In this document: positions 6,157 to 14,479 of the stretch, one piece after another
Position numbering within the stretch: the stretch's first letter is position 1
Layout of the letters: each line of letters begins with the position of its first letter
From: a virus
Virus record (IMG/VR): IMGVR_UViG_3300037427_000381
Span: 1-22,585 of that record
Length of the DNA: 22,585 bases
Direction: 5' to 3' (one strand)
Made by a program: the position numbers and the translations under genes
Notes under the pieces: generated by a model
What the model saw: only the letters and a program-made list of their open reading frames with translations
What the model was told of the DNA's origin: nothing
Databases searched by the model: none

Positions 6157-7587
6157 ATGAATTATAAATTTAAAACAAAGCCTTACGCTCATCAATTAAC
6201 TGCGTTAGAAAAATCATGGAATAAGGAAACCTATGCTTATTTTATGGAAATGGGTACAGGAAAAACAAAAGTGCTAATAGATAATTTAGCTATGCTTTAT
6301 GATAAAGGTAAAGTAGATGGTGCTTTAATTATTGCACCAAAGGGTGTTGTTAAAACTTGGTATGAACAAGAGCTGCCAACACACTTACCTAACCACATAG
6401 AATATAAAAATATTTTGTGGCAATCAAATATAACAAAAACTCAAAGAGAAAAATTAGAATCATTATTTGAAATAGGACAAGACTTACATATTTTAATTAT
6501 GAATGTAGAGTCTTTGTCTACAGATAAGGGTGTTAAATTTGCATCTAAATTTTTAAGTTCTCATAAAACTTTAATGGCCATAGATGAATCTACTACTATT
6601 AAAACACCTACAACAAAAAGAACTAAAAATATTATTAGCCTTGGTAAGCATGCTAAGTACAGACGTATTATGACAGGTTCACCTATTACAAAAAATCCTT
6701 TAGACTTGTTTAGTCAATGTGAGTTCCTTGATCCGTGGTTATTGAATTATGATTCGTTTTATGCTTTTCGTAATAGATATGCAGAGATGAAAACTATGTA
6801 TCTTCATGGTAGATCCATACAAATAGTAGATGCTTTTCAAAATTTAGGTGAACTATCCGATAAGGTAAAAGGATTTTCATATAGAGTTTTAAAAGAAGAC
6901 TGTCTAGATTTACCTCCTAAAAATTTTATCAAGAGACACGTAGCTCTTACTCCAGATCAAAAAAGAATTTATGAACAAATGAAAAAAGAAGCTATGGCTA
7001 TATTAAATGGTAAAGTGACAACTACCATGACTGTTCTTACACAGTTAATGCGCTTACATCAAATCACTTGTGGTCATTTTACTGCTGATGATGGTTCAAC
7101 ACAATCAGTTGAAAGTAATAGACTTGATGAACTTATGTCAATTCTTGAGGATATAGAAGGTAAAGCTATAATTTGGGCTAACTATCAATTAAGTGTTGGT
7201 GAGATTATACAAAGAATAATTAAAGAACACGGTAAAGATTCTTATGTTCATTATTATGGTTTAACATCTCAAGAAGATAGACAAGATAATATTCGTAAGT
7301 TTCAAAACGATCCTAAATGTAGATTTATTATAGGTACACCACAAACAGGTGGATATGGTATTACACTTACACAAGCTAATACTGTAATATATTTTTCTAA
7401 CGGATATGACTTAGAGAAAAGATTACAATCAGAAGATAGAGCCCATCGAATAGGTCAAAAGAAAACTGTAACTTATATTGATTTAATTGCAGAAGATACT
7501 GTTGATGAAAAAATAGTAGAAGCTTTACGTAAAAAAATTAACATTGCATCCGAGGTTATGGGTGAAGAACTAAAGGATTGGATATGA
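6157..7587 (+). CDS. SNF2-family DNA helicase/translocase
   Basis: A superfamily 2 ATPase of the SNF2 type, which translocates on double-stranded DNA; phage copies are probably used in replication, repair or remodelling of bound proteins. Motifs in order: a Q-motif-like YAHQLTALE (10-18), Walker A MGTGKT (32-37), motif II DEST (143-146, replacing DEAH), motif III TGSP (173-176), a motif V region with GGYGITLTQA near residue 400, and motif VI RAHRIGQ (428-434), which is very typical of SNF2 proteins. At 476 residues it is just the two RecA-like domains. It lies on the strand opposite to nearly all other genes, has its own promoter, and shares an ATGA overlap with the following gene. Confidence 0.93.
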   Translation: MNYKFKTKPYAHQLTALEKSWNKETYAYFMEMGTGKTKVLIDNLAMLYDKGKVDGALIIAPKGVVKTWYEQELPTHLPNHIEYKNILWQSNITKTQREKLESLFEIGQDLHILIMNVESLSTDKGVKFASKFLSSHKTLMAIDESTTIKTPTTKRTKNIISLGKHAKYRRIMTGSPITKNPLDLFSQCEFLDPWLLNYDSFYAFRNRYAEMKTMYLHGRSIQIVDAFQNLGELSDKVKGFSYRVLKEDCLDLPPKNFIKRHVALTPDQKRIYEQMKKEAMAILNGKVTTTMTVLTQLMRLHQITCGHFTADDGSTQSVESNRLDELMSILEDIEGKAIIWANYQLSVGEIIQRIIKEHGKDSYVHYYGLTSQEDRQDNIRKFQNDPKCRFIIGTPQTGGYGITLTQANTVIYFSNGYDLEKRLQSEDRAHRIGQKKTVTYIDLIAEDTVDEKIVEALRKKINIASEVMGEELKDWI

Positions 7588-7904
7588 TTACACCGTTTCA
7601 CATTGCAGCAGCCACACCAATAAAACTTTTGTTTCCAAAACACTTTAGTTTGATATGGTTTTCAATTGTAAATATACTTATAGACATTGAGGTTGTTTAC
7701 TATTTTTTAACAACTGGTTATCCTAGTCACAAATTCTTTCACACTATTTTAGGTGTATCTATTATAGGGTTTGGTTGTTTTTTTATATCTGTTTTATTTA
7801 AACAAAAAAAGTTACCAAGTTTTTTAGGATGTATTATCGGAGCATATTCTCATCATGCGATAGATTATTTTTGGTATAATTGGGGACTGTATGGAATGTA
7901 TTAA
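7584..7904 (+). CDS. Small membrane protein, distantly YdjM/DUF4184-like
   Basis: A 106-residue integral membrane protein with about three hydrophobic segments (roughly 22-42, 52-72 and 78-96). Polar residues fall at positions reminiscent of the YdjM-type membrane-bound metal-dependent hydrolase family: His6 near the start, Asp34/Glu36 in the first segment, His49 and His53, then HHAID (90-94). That assignment is tentative. I chose ATG 7584 because AAAGGA lies six bases upstream and the codon forms an ATGA overlap with the helicase stop; a TTG two codons earlier is less likely. Its stop is three bases from the stop of the convergent lysin gene. A role in membrane modification or lysis is possible but not shown. 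Confidence 0.8.
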   Translation: MITPFHIAAATPIKLLFPKHFSLIWFSIVNILIDIEVVYYFLTTGYPSHKFFHTILGVSIIGFGCFFISVLFKQKKLPSFLGCIIGAYSHHAIDYFWYNWGLYGMY

Positions 7905-7907
7905 TAG

Positions 7908-8393
7908 TTAACCTACGACTTTTCCACCCTTCCATTCCATATCTGGAAGGCCTTCGGTGTATTTTTTCCCATCGAAAGTAAGAACTTGTTTTCTGTTTGC
8001 ACCTGATTCATGATAACTTATGTGAACCCATCCCCCTGCAGGATCATCCTTATCAAAAAATTCCATAATCAATTGATCAAAGTCAACGTTATTTTGCAGC
8101 CAATAAGCTGTCTTAATGTTGGGCACGCCAAATATCTCTAGGTCGACCGCTTGGCCTTTCGCATGCTGTGATGTCTTTTTGCTGCCGATTGCTTCACATA
8201 ACGCCTCACTACGGTAGCCCGATGTAATTGTGACTGGCTTGTCAAAATGTGCACGTAGTGGCTCTAAAATTTCATAACACAGATCACCTAGACTTTTAAT
8301 CTCACCAGATCCAGGCGTGTTATCTATACCCTTACGTGTGGCTGTCATACTTTTGGTCATCTCTTTAAGAGTGAAGTGTTTGGAAAGCTGCAT
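7908..8393 (-). CDS. Peptidase M15-type endolysin (L,D/D,D-carboxypeptidase fold)
   Basis: A zinc peptidase expected to cut peptidoglycan cross-links or stem peptides at the end of infection. The 161-residue protein begins MQLSKHFTLKEM, a usual opening for phage M15 enzymes. It has TSGYRSEALCEAIGS (58-71), then SQHAKGQAVDLEIF (75-88) with zinc ligands His77 and Asp84, and GGWVHISY (120-127) with the third ligand His124. There is no signal peptide, so it would need a holin to reach the wall. I chose ATG 8393 because it forms a TAATG junction with the upstream small gene; a longer frame reaching 8453 would run through that gene. It follows the virion genes, completing a holin-endolysin lysis cassette. 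Confidence 0.92.
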   Translation of the reverse strand: MQLSKHFTLKEMTKSMTATRKGIDNTPGSGEIKSLGDLCYEILEPLRAHFDKPVTITSGYRSEALCEAIGSKKTSQHAKGQAVDLEIFGVPNIKTAYWLQNNVDFDQLIMEFFDKDDPAGGWVHISYHESGANRKQVLTFDGKKYTEGLPDMEWKGGKVVG

Positions 8394-8572
8394 TATCTTG
8401 CTACGTCTGTTAGTAAAGTTATTAGGACAGCTCCCATACCTCCAACTATCCAATATTCTAATCTTTTAATTCGTTCTTGCATTTCTTTTATTTGGTCAAA
8501 TGTTTGTTTCTGCATAATTCTACATAACTTTTCATGTGATTCTATTTTTTGTAATGCAGATTTTTTAACCAT
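8393..8572 (-). CDS. Small single-span membrane protein, candidate holin
   Basis: A 59-residue protein with a Lys/Glu-rich amphipathic N-terminal half (1-39, likely helix or coiled coil) and one membrane segment around residues 40-56 (WIVGGMGAVLITLL). It ends in a short Asp-Val-Ala-Arg tail. This layout is like XhlA-type haemolysin/holin-associated phage proteins. Both ends are TAATG junctions: its ATG overlaps the stop of the 1039-residue virion gene, with GAGGT a few bases upstream, and its stop overlaps the endolysin ATG. Position next to an endolysin lacking an export signal supports a pore-forming or accessory lysis role. No homology is certain. Confidence 0.75.
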   Translation of the reverse strand: MVKKSALQKIESHEKLCRIMQKQTFDQIKEMQERIKRLEYWIVGGMGAVLITLLTDVAR

Positions 8573-11500
8573 TATGACCTCATTGCTATTTCTTGTTCTG
8601 ACGGAGATAGTAAAGCTCTTTCCGTACTACTTAGATTTTTCATAATTCCTGTATTATTTGGTGCTTGAGCCAAGAGATTTGTATCAACAGCTTGTGGTGG
8701 AGGCACACTACCTTGAGGGATTACAGCTTGATTAAATCTATTATCTATTTCAGTATTTTGTGCCAATAGATTTTCAGCTTCATTTATATCTTTAGTATCT
8801 TGAGTTAATTGTTGTGTGTCTACAAAATCAATCATGTTAGGTGTGAATTGATCGTCTTCAAAAAATCTTTCATCAAATATATAATAACCAAATAATCTAG
8901 TAATAATTTGTTTTGCGGCTTTTGAATCTTTTTTTACAGTTTTTAATTTTAATAAATCTTCTAACCTCTTAGGATCTGTTATTATTTCTGCTAATTGTTT
9001 GTCAACATCTGATCTTACAATTTTCTTTAAAGCAGTAAATGTTCTACCAGCAACGGTAAATTGTCCTAGTCTTGCTCTAATAATATCATTTAATGCAGTT
9101 TCAGCTTTACCAATTGTTTTTTGTGCAGATTTTCTTGAAGTAATTTCAAGAGCATCTCGCATCATTTTTAAATCTGTTAAAAATTTAGGATTATCAGCAA
9201 ATGTTCTTGTTAAAACTTGATTATTATTTTTTAAATAATCTGCAAATTTATCAAACACAAAATTACCTCTATTGTCAGTTACTTTAAACAATAGATCATC
9301 TTTAGCTACAGTTTGAAAAGCATTTAATAAATCTTTGTCCTGTCTTAAAATAGTCATAACTTTATTTAAAGTTGTAGGAGATTTATTATTGTAAAGAAAA
9401 GCAAATATTTTATCAGGATCCATTGACTCTATTCTACCATTAGTGGTTGTACCTAATTGTTTCATTAACTTGTTTCTTTTTACCGCTGTTACTTCTACTT
9501 TTTTTGCAAGTTCACCAATTTTTTCAATTTGTTTATATCCATTTTTACCACCAAAAAATGTTTCCAAAGCATATTTATAATCATTTAAAAATTTCTGATG
9601 TGCTACCAAATTTATTTTTCCTGTATTTGTTGGGTCAACTATACCCTTATAAGCACCTAAAATTTGTTCTTTGTATGTTTGAATTAAATCAGGTCTTTTT
9701 TTAATTAATGTATAGACATCATCTATTCTTTGTATTTGACCATTACCTTTTTTAAAAGTTTGTTTGAAAACATCCTCATCTGCAATAACTAACCTACCGT
9801 TTTTAGTAGACATTAACTTAGAAATAACTCCTTTATAAAGATCTTTATTTTTAGCATATGATTTGTCTAATTTTAAAAATTCTCTATACCAAATATCATC
9901 TGCCCCTAAATCTTCTTTTAACTGATTTTTAACAGCACCTATTAATTTTGATAATGCTCCTTCTACAGGTGCTCCTTCTATTGGTATAAGACCTTTTGAA
10001 ATATCTCTATCAAATCTTCTTAAATCACTTAAAGTATTTTTTAATTTATTAATACTTATTGTTGTACCTTTTGGTGCATCAAAAAAAGTTTTAATGTTAG
10101 GGTATTTGTTAAATAAAGTATTTTTTTGTCTTTGATTTAATTCTTTGACTGCGGTCTTAATAATATCTGTGTTAACTTTCCTACCACCACCTGCTGCAAA
10201 TAAAGCTGTGTATTTATCTGTAAAAGATTGTTCAAAGTCATCATACAAACTATCTATTACATTTCTAATCTGTGTGCCTGCTTCTTTCGTACTTCCATCA
10301 GGTAATTTTATAACTGCATTTGTTAAATCAGTTTCAGCTTTTTCTAGAGCATTTGTTAAAATTTTTTGTTTAGGAGCTAATCTTTCAGCAATTTTTGTTC
10401 GAATCATTTTTCCTATTTCATCGGATAAAATATTGTCTTTACCTGATAAACCTTGAAAATTATATTCTTTAGCTATTAAATTCATATAAGTATCTAAAGC
10501 CTCAGCTTGTTCTTTGTTAAATGTATCGAAAATTCCTTTAACACCATATTTAGGATTTGTTTCATAAGCATTTTGCAAAGCAAGTAATTCAGGATCATCT
10601 CCTGCTTGGCCTAAAGAAAATCTTAATTTCTTTTTAGTTCCTAATTCAACTAATCTATCATTTATTTTTGTAACTAATTTATTAGCTGCCTCGGCATCAT
10701 CTATTCTACCACCAAATTCAGCAGCATTAATTTTACCAAATCTTCTTATGTCTTTAAACATTCTATATAACTTTGGAACCGTATAACCCGCTGTTGTTAA
10801 TAGCCCATTTAAAACCGCCATATCTTTACCTTCGTTTTCTAAATAATCTCTAAACCCTTTTTCAGTTTTATTAATACCATATAATTCATGACCTGCGGCT
10901 AATCTAAGTGTTTCAAGTGCTGCACTTGATGCTGCCGAAGTTATCACAGCTCCTGTAGGTCCTGTAGTTCCAGCTGCAAAAAGAGTTGCAGCAATTTCAG
11001 GAATTATAAAAGCACCATAAGTTCCAAATTTAGCTAAATCACCTTCATCTAATCCATAAGAGTTTAATAATTCATAGTTACCTGTATTGGGGTTTAAAAA
11101 TTCAAGTTCTTCTGTTTCTTCTCCCATTCTAATTGGTATATCTTCTCCAAAATATTTATTTAAGACTTCTTTAGCAGCTATTGCTTTATCAACATCGTCT
11201 CTAGCTAAAGCTTGTGCAAAACCAACTTCAGCAAGATTAACATCTGTTTCGGCATTTATACCCCTCATCTCCGCTATTTCTTTTATATTATATTCAACAT
11301 CAGGAACATTTAATGTTACTATGTTAAAATTATCATAATATTCTTCTTTATCAAAAGGTTTAGGAGAAAACACATTAACAAAATCTTTAAAACGAACTCT
11401 ACCAACAGTCTGTAATTCGTCATAGGCTTTATTAATAGTGTCATTATCATTGGAATCTAAATCATTAGTTGCAACTCTATAAGTATCTAAGTTTGCATAT

Positions 11501-11691
11501 TTACCTTCAGGATTAAAAGATTTGTAAAAAGAAAAATAATCGATGTCTGCTTTTGAAGATAGTTTTTGATATATAGATTTAGTTAACATTTCATCTGTAA
11601 TAGGTTTTCCTATTTCAGCAGATTTTTTTTCTAAAGCATCGTTATATTTTTGTCTGTATTCTTGAACATTATTAACTGAAAGTAATGACAT
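8572..11691 (-). CDS. Large virion protein, possible internal/ejection protein
   Basis: A 1039-residue protein, the largest in the window. It is mostly Lys/Asp/Asn-rich and predicted helical, with one strongly hydrophobic Ala/Gly-rich segment at about 222-266. It has a long middle region of repeated basic helices and a Gln/Asn/Pro-rich disordered C-terminus. It has no enzyme motif I can identify. In podovirus-like genomes the gene before the lysis cassette is often a long internal core or ejection protein that crosses the host envelope; the size, helicity and single hydrophobic patch fit that. The ribosome site AGGAG lies six bases before ATG. The stop forms TAATG with the holin candidate. 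Function is inferred from position and composition only. Confidence 0.72.
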   Translation of the reverse strand: MSLLSVNNVQEYRQKYNDALEKKSAEIGKPITDEMLTKSIYQKLSSKADIDYFSFYKSFNPEGKYANLDTYRVATNDLDSNDNDTINKAYDELQTVGRVRFKDFVNVFSPKPFDKEEYYDNFNIVTLNVPDVEYNIKEIAEMRGINAETDVNLAEVGFAQALARDDVDKAIAAKEVLNKYFGEDIPIRMGEETEELEFLNPNTGNYELLNSYGLDEGDLAKFGTYGAFIIPEIAATLFAAGTTGPTGAVITSAASSAALETLRLAAGHELYGINKTEKGFRDYLENEGKDMAVLNGLLTTAGYTVPKLYRMFKDIRRFGKINAAEFGGRIDDAEAANKLVTKINDRLVELGTKKKLRFSLGQAGDDPELLALQNAYETNPKYGVKGIFDTFNKEQAEALDTYMNLIAKEYNFQGLSGKDNILSDEIGKMIRTKIAERLAPKQKILTNALEKAETDLTNAVIKLPDGSTKEAGTQIRNVIDSLYDDFEQSFTDKYTALFAAGGGRKVNTDIIKTAVKELNQRQKNTLFNKYPNIKTFFDAPKGTTISINKLKNTLSDLRRFDRDISKGLIPIEGAPVEGALSKLIGAVKNQLKEDLGADDIWYREFLKLDKSYAKNKDLYKGVISKLMSTKNGRLVIADEDVFKQTFKKGNGQIQRIDDVYTLIKKRPDLIQTYKEQILGAYKGIVDPTNTGKINLVAHQKFLNDYKYALETFFGGKNGYKQIEKIGELAKKVEVTAVKRNKLMKQLGTTTNGRIESMDPDKIFAFLYNNKSPTTLNKVMTILRQDKDLLNAFQTVAKDDLLFKVTDNRGNFVFDKFADYLKNNNQVLTRTFADNPKFLTDLKMMRDALEITSRKSAQKTIGKAETALNDIIRARLGQFTVAGRTFTALKKIVRSDVDKQLAEIITDPKRLEDLLKLKTVKKDSKAAKQIITRLFGYYIFDERFFEDDQFTPNMIDFVDTQQLTQDTKDINEAENLLAQNTEIDNRFNQAVIPQGSVPPPQAVDTNLLAQAPNNTGIMKNLSSTERALLSPSEQEIAMRS

Positions 11692-11700
11692 AATGTGCTC

Positions 11701-13260
11701 CTAAAAACTTAAACTGTTTGGACTAATATCGTTATCAACCTCTAATCCTCTAAAGTATTTATTATTATTTACCAAAGCATTATATTTAACAGGTATATCT
11801 TCGTCAGCAACGTTGTAAGCCATAACGTAATTATCTAATGCTTCTGTAGTTGTAAATAGACCAACTCTTTTTAATCCTTCTAAGAAATTAAATTTATTTG
11901 AACTTTCACCTATTGATTGTAAAGCTAAATCAATATCCGTAATACTAAATCTACCACCAGGTTCTCTAGCTTTAGCTATAGCATATGCTAAATTTATAAC
12001 ATCTGCTTTTGCAGCAGTCGTTTCAGGAGAATTTAAAAATCTTGTTAATCTTGCGTTTATAGAACCGTCATTTTCTAATTGTAGTACACGATCTTCAATT
12101 CTTTTGTATCCTGTGTTAAATGTTTTAAGATCTGTTTTCTTATCTTTATTTATAAACTGATCTACAAATCCAGAAACTCCTGTAATAAATTGAACTGTAT
12201 CTCCCGCAGCTCCTGTAAATGCTCCTCCTTGAATATCTTTTTCTAGTCTTCTAATAATTTTTGCAACAGAGTTTGCTGCTAACATTTGTTGGTCAGCAAC
12301 TTTTCTATTAGCTGTATCTATCTTCATACTTTCTGCTTTTAACATCATATTTATATCACCTTCTACAGGTTTGTATAAATCAGGGTTTTCTAAGATTAAA
12401 CTTTCTTTTACAAATTTAGCGTTTTCACCAAATTCATTTGTATCTTTATTAAGCACATATGCTCTTACAGTTCTATCTTTAAGTGGTACAGGTACGTATC
12501 TTAATTCTTCCTTACCTTTATCATTAGTAAATGTAGAACCAATTATATCTGCTTGATTAACAAACACTGTGCCTTTAGTTTGATTGTCGTAAACTTTTAC
12601 TGGTTTAGTTTTATCTGCTTCAGGGATAGGTTGGTATAACATTTCACCGGGATTATCTTTTGAAAGCATGGTTTGGATATTTTTTTCAGGTTGAAATTCT
12701 ATGTTACCTGTGTCTACGTTTAAAACTTTTTTAGATGCATAAAATTTATTGTCTGTCATTTTAGCATCTTCTTCTTTTATTCTTTGATTGATGTCCATTT
12801 TAACACCAGCTAATTTTAAATCTCTTTCAAAAGATTTGTTTGCAGCTTGTTCAGAAAAGAATGCTTGAGCAGGTTTTTTAGCCGACTCAGCAGCAGTTGC
12901 AAAGATATTACCTCTTGGAGTTGCTGACGCTAAATTTAATCCAAAATTAATTAAAAATTGAGATAAGTCTGGTTTAGTTTTTCTATCTTTAAAAGCTTCT
13001 TGTAAAGCTTCACTGGGTAAAAATTTATCTTCTTTTTTACCTTGGAGCATAGTAGCAAGATCATTTAAATTAAATTGTGGGGTATCTTGTTTTATTTCTC
13101 TAGTTCCTAATTGTGGAAAAAAATCTGTCGGATATTGATTTAAGGGATTTACAGATCCTGCTTCATTGTACTGTTGTCTTGGTTTATCAAGACCTGACGT
13201 AATACCAGTTCCTGCAGAACCTCCCATTTTAAACATTGGTCTTTTTAAAGTTCTATTCAT
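11701..13260 (-). CDS. Virion-associated protein of unknown function
   Basis: A 519-residue soluble protein starting MNRTLKRPMFKMGGS; the basic PMFKMGG opening is one I associate with structural-module proteins of marine phages. A Pro/Gln-rich region (about 25-60) is followed by a hydrophobic stretch (LINFGLNLASATPRGNIFA, near 103-121) and helical segments. A later domain contains RFLNSPETTAAKADVINLAYAIA, predicted helical. No catalytic motif is visible. It lies between the Gly/Gln-repeat protein and the 1039-residue protein with gaps of 4 and 9 bases, so all are likely produced together late in infection. Likely a minor tail, internal or connector protein; the call rests on context. Confidence 0.68.
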   Translation of the reverse strand: MNRTLKRPMFKMGGSAGTGITSGLDKPRQQYNEAGSVNPLNQYPTDFFPQLGTREIKQDTPQFNLNDLATMLQGKKEDKFLPSEALQEAFKDRKTKPDLSQFLINFGLNLASATPRGNIFATAAESAKKPAQAFFSEQAANKSFERDLKLAGVKMDINQRIKEEDAKMTDNKFYASKKVLNVDTGNIEFQPEKNIQTMLSKDNPGEMLYQPIPEADKTKPVKVYDNQTKGTVFVNQADIIGSTFTNDKGKEELRYVPVPLKDRTVRAYVLNKDTNEFGENAKFVKESLILENPDLYKPVEGDINMMLKAESMKIDTANRKVADQQMLAANSVAKIIRRLEKDIQGGAFTGAAGDTVQFITGVSGFVDQFINKDKKTDLKTFNTGYKRIEDRVLQLENDGSINARLTRFLNSPETTAAKADVINLAYAIAKAREPGGRFSITDIDLALQSIGESSNKFNFLEGLKRVGLFTTTEALDNYVMAYNVADEDIPVKYNALVNNNKYFRGLEVDNDISPNSLSF

Positions 13261-13264
13261 TTAT

Positions 13265-14479
13265 TTACCCAAATAATGGTCTAGGGTTAAACGCACCATA
13301 TATACCAGCAAGTGTTGAACCAACACCTAATGCTGTTTGTAATGGTGTAGGATTAGGAATGTTTGATGTAGTAGTTCCTGTTCCTCTCATACCACCCATA
13401 ATACCTGTTGTTATATCTGCAAATCTATTTAACTCTTCTTGTGGTTGGAACGCAGCCATTCTTGTGGCTTCCCTTGTTGCATCAAGTTCAGCTTGTCTTT
13501 GAGCTTGGTTAATAGAACCTAACTGACCTAATCTAGTTATATCTGTACCTTGTAGTCCTTGAACGGCTGATCCAAGTTGTGCTTGTTGTTGTGCTAATCC
13601 AGATCTAAATGAACCTAAACCTTGTGTTGCTCCAGCAAGTCCTGCTCTTTGTCCTGCAAACCCCGCTTGTTGTCCAGCCATTCCTGCCTGTTGACCAGCT
13701 AAGCCTGCTTGTGCTTGACCAAGACCAAATCTATTTTGTATATCTTGTTGTCTAGCTCCTTGCGCTTGTTGAAAACCTTGTTGCAAAAGACCAGCTTGTA
13801 ATAATGCTCGTTCTCTTGCAGCCCCTGTGCCAAACTCAGAAAGTTGCACTCCCGCTCGACCACTGCCGAGCGCACCCAATTTTGCTTGTTGATCTCGTAA
13901 CTGTTGTTCTTGCATTGATTTATTACGATCAAATTCTGCGAGTGATGCATCAATTACTTGTGATTGATACGGTGACATAAATTGAGATACGTCTTGTTGA
14001 AAAGCTTGTGCTCCTAATGGCACACCACCTAATGTTGTTCCTGCAGTTCCTAACGCAGTCCCTGCAGTTCCTAACGCAGTCCCTGCTCCAGTTAATTCAG
14101 TACCCGCCGCTCCTAATTGTCCAAGAGCCGTGGTTCCTAATCCACTAGCAAGTTGTGCTTCTGTTTGTGCTTGATTTAAAAATGGTTGAAAGGATCCTAA
14201 ACCTGATAATGTTCTTTTTTGAGCTTCTTGTTGTAATGCATCTTGTGAAGCAACTTCTGGTGCAATGCCTGATAAATTTTGTTGTCTTGTTGTAAATGCT
14301 CTTGCAGCGTCTTGTCTTGATTTAAAACCTGCAGCAGTTTCTCCTGCTTGTTGACTAAGACCTCCAATACCAGTTGTAACAACTGGAACGTTTTGTAATC
14401 CTAAAGCTTGTTCTGATAACTTTTTACCTATGTCTTCTACAAACGGTGCGGGTCGATTTATTACGGTTTCTGTTGCCAT
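13265..14479 (-). CDS. Ala/Gly/Gln-rich repetitive virion protein
   Basis: A 404-residue low-complexity protein dominated by Ala, Gly, Gln and Leu. It contains heptad-like units: four QxAGxAG-type repeats encoded at 13632-13715, and GTALGTA units encoded at 14041-14082. No membrane segment or enzyme motif is seen. The regular small-residue spacing suggests long helices or coiled coil, as in tail, tape-measure-like or internal virion proteins. Its start makes a TAATG junction with the 679-residue gene, with AGGAG upstream. Its higher-than-average GC reflects the Ala/Gly/Gln content. Repeats of this kind readily change copy number, so length may vary between relatives. Confidence 0.68.
   Translation of the reverse strand: MATETVINRPAPFVEDIGKKLSEQALGLQNVPVVTTGIGGLSQQAGETAAGFKSRQDAARAFTTRQQNLSGIAPEVASQDALQQEAQKRTLSGLGSFQPFLNQAQTEAQLASGLGTTALGQLGAAGTELTGAGTALGTAGTALGTAGTTLGGVPLGAQAFQQDVSQFMSPYQSQVIDASLAEFDRNKSMQEQQLRDQQAKLGALGSGRAGVQLSEFGTGAARERALLQAGLLQQGFQQAQGARQQDIQNRFGLGQAQAGLAGQQAGMAGQQAGFAGQRAGLAGATQGLGSFRSGLAQQQAQLGSAVQGLQGTDITRLGQLGSINQAQRQAELDATREATRMAAFQPQEELNRFADITTGIMGGMRGTGTTTSNIPNPTPLQTALGVGSTLAGIYGAFNPRPLFG
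13632..13715 (-). repeat. Four imperfect 21-bp tandem units
   Basis: Units at 13632-13652, 13653-13673, 13674-13694 and 13695-13715 are similar but not identical and keep the reading frame. They encode successive seven-residue blocks of the form (A/Q)QAGLAG, QQAGMAG, QQAGFAG and QRAGLAG in the 404-residue virion protein. Confidence 0.8.
14041..14082 (-). repeat. Perfect 21-bp tandem duplication
   Basis: Two identical 21-base units occupy 14041-14061 and 14062-14082, each beginning CTGCAGTTCC on the plus strand, followed by a degraded third start (CTGCTCCAG). Each encodes a GTALGTA-type heptad. Perfect identity suggests recent slippage. Confidence 0.9.

Noticed and set aside
7928-7967. Possible rightward terminator: CCTTCCA/TGGAAGG stem then a T-run
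   Set aside because: The 7-bp stem is separated from the six T residues by about eleven bases and lies inside lysin coding sequence, so it does not fit an intrinsic terminator.
8394-8453. Longer lysin start at 8453
   Set aside because: It runs through the small membrane-protein gene and lacks the TAATG junction and typical M15 opening found at 8393.
13699-13953. Open minus-strand frame in the repetitive virion gene, with another at 14197-14382
   Set aside because: The 404-residue frame gives repeat-structured protein across both. The alternative frames arise from the low-complexity DNA and have no start signals.
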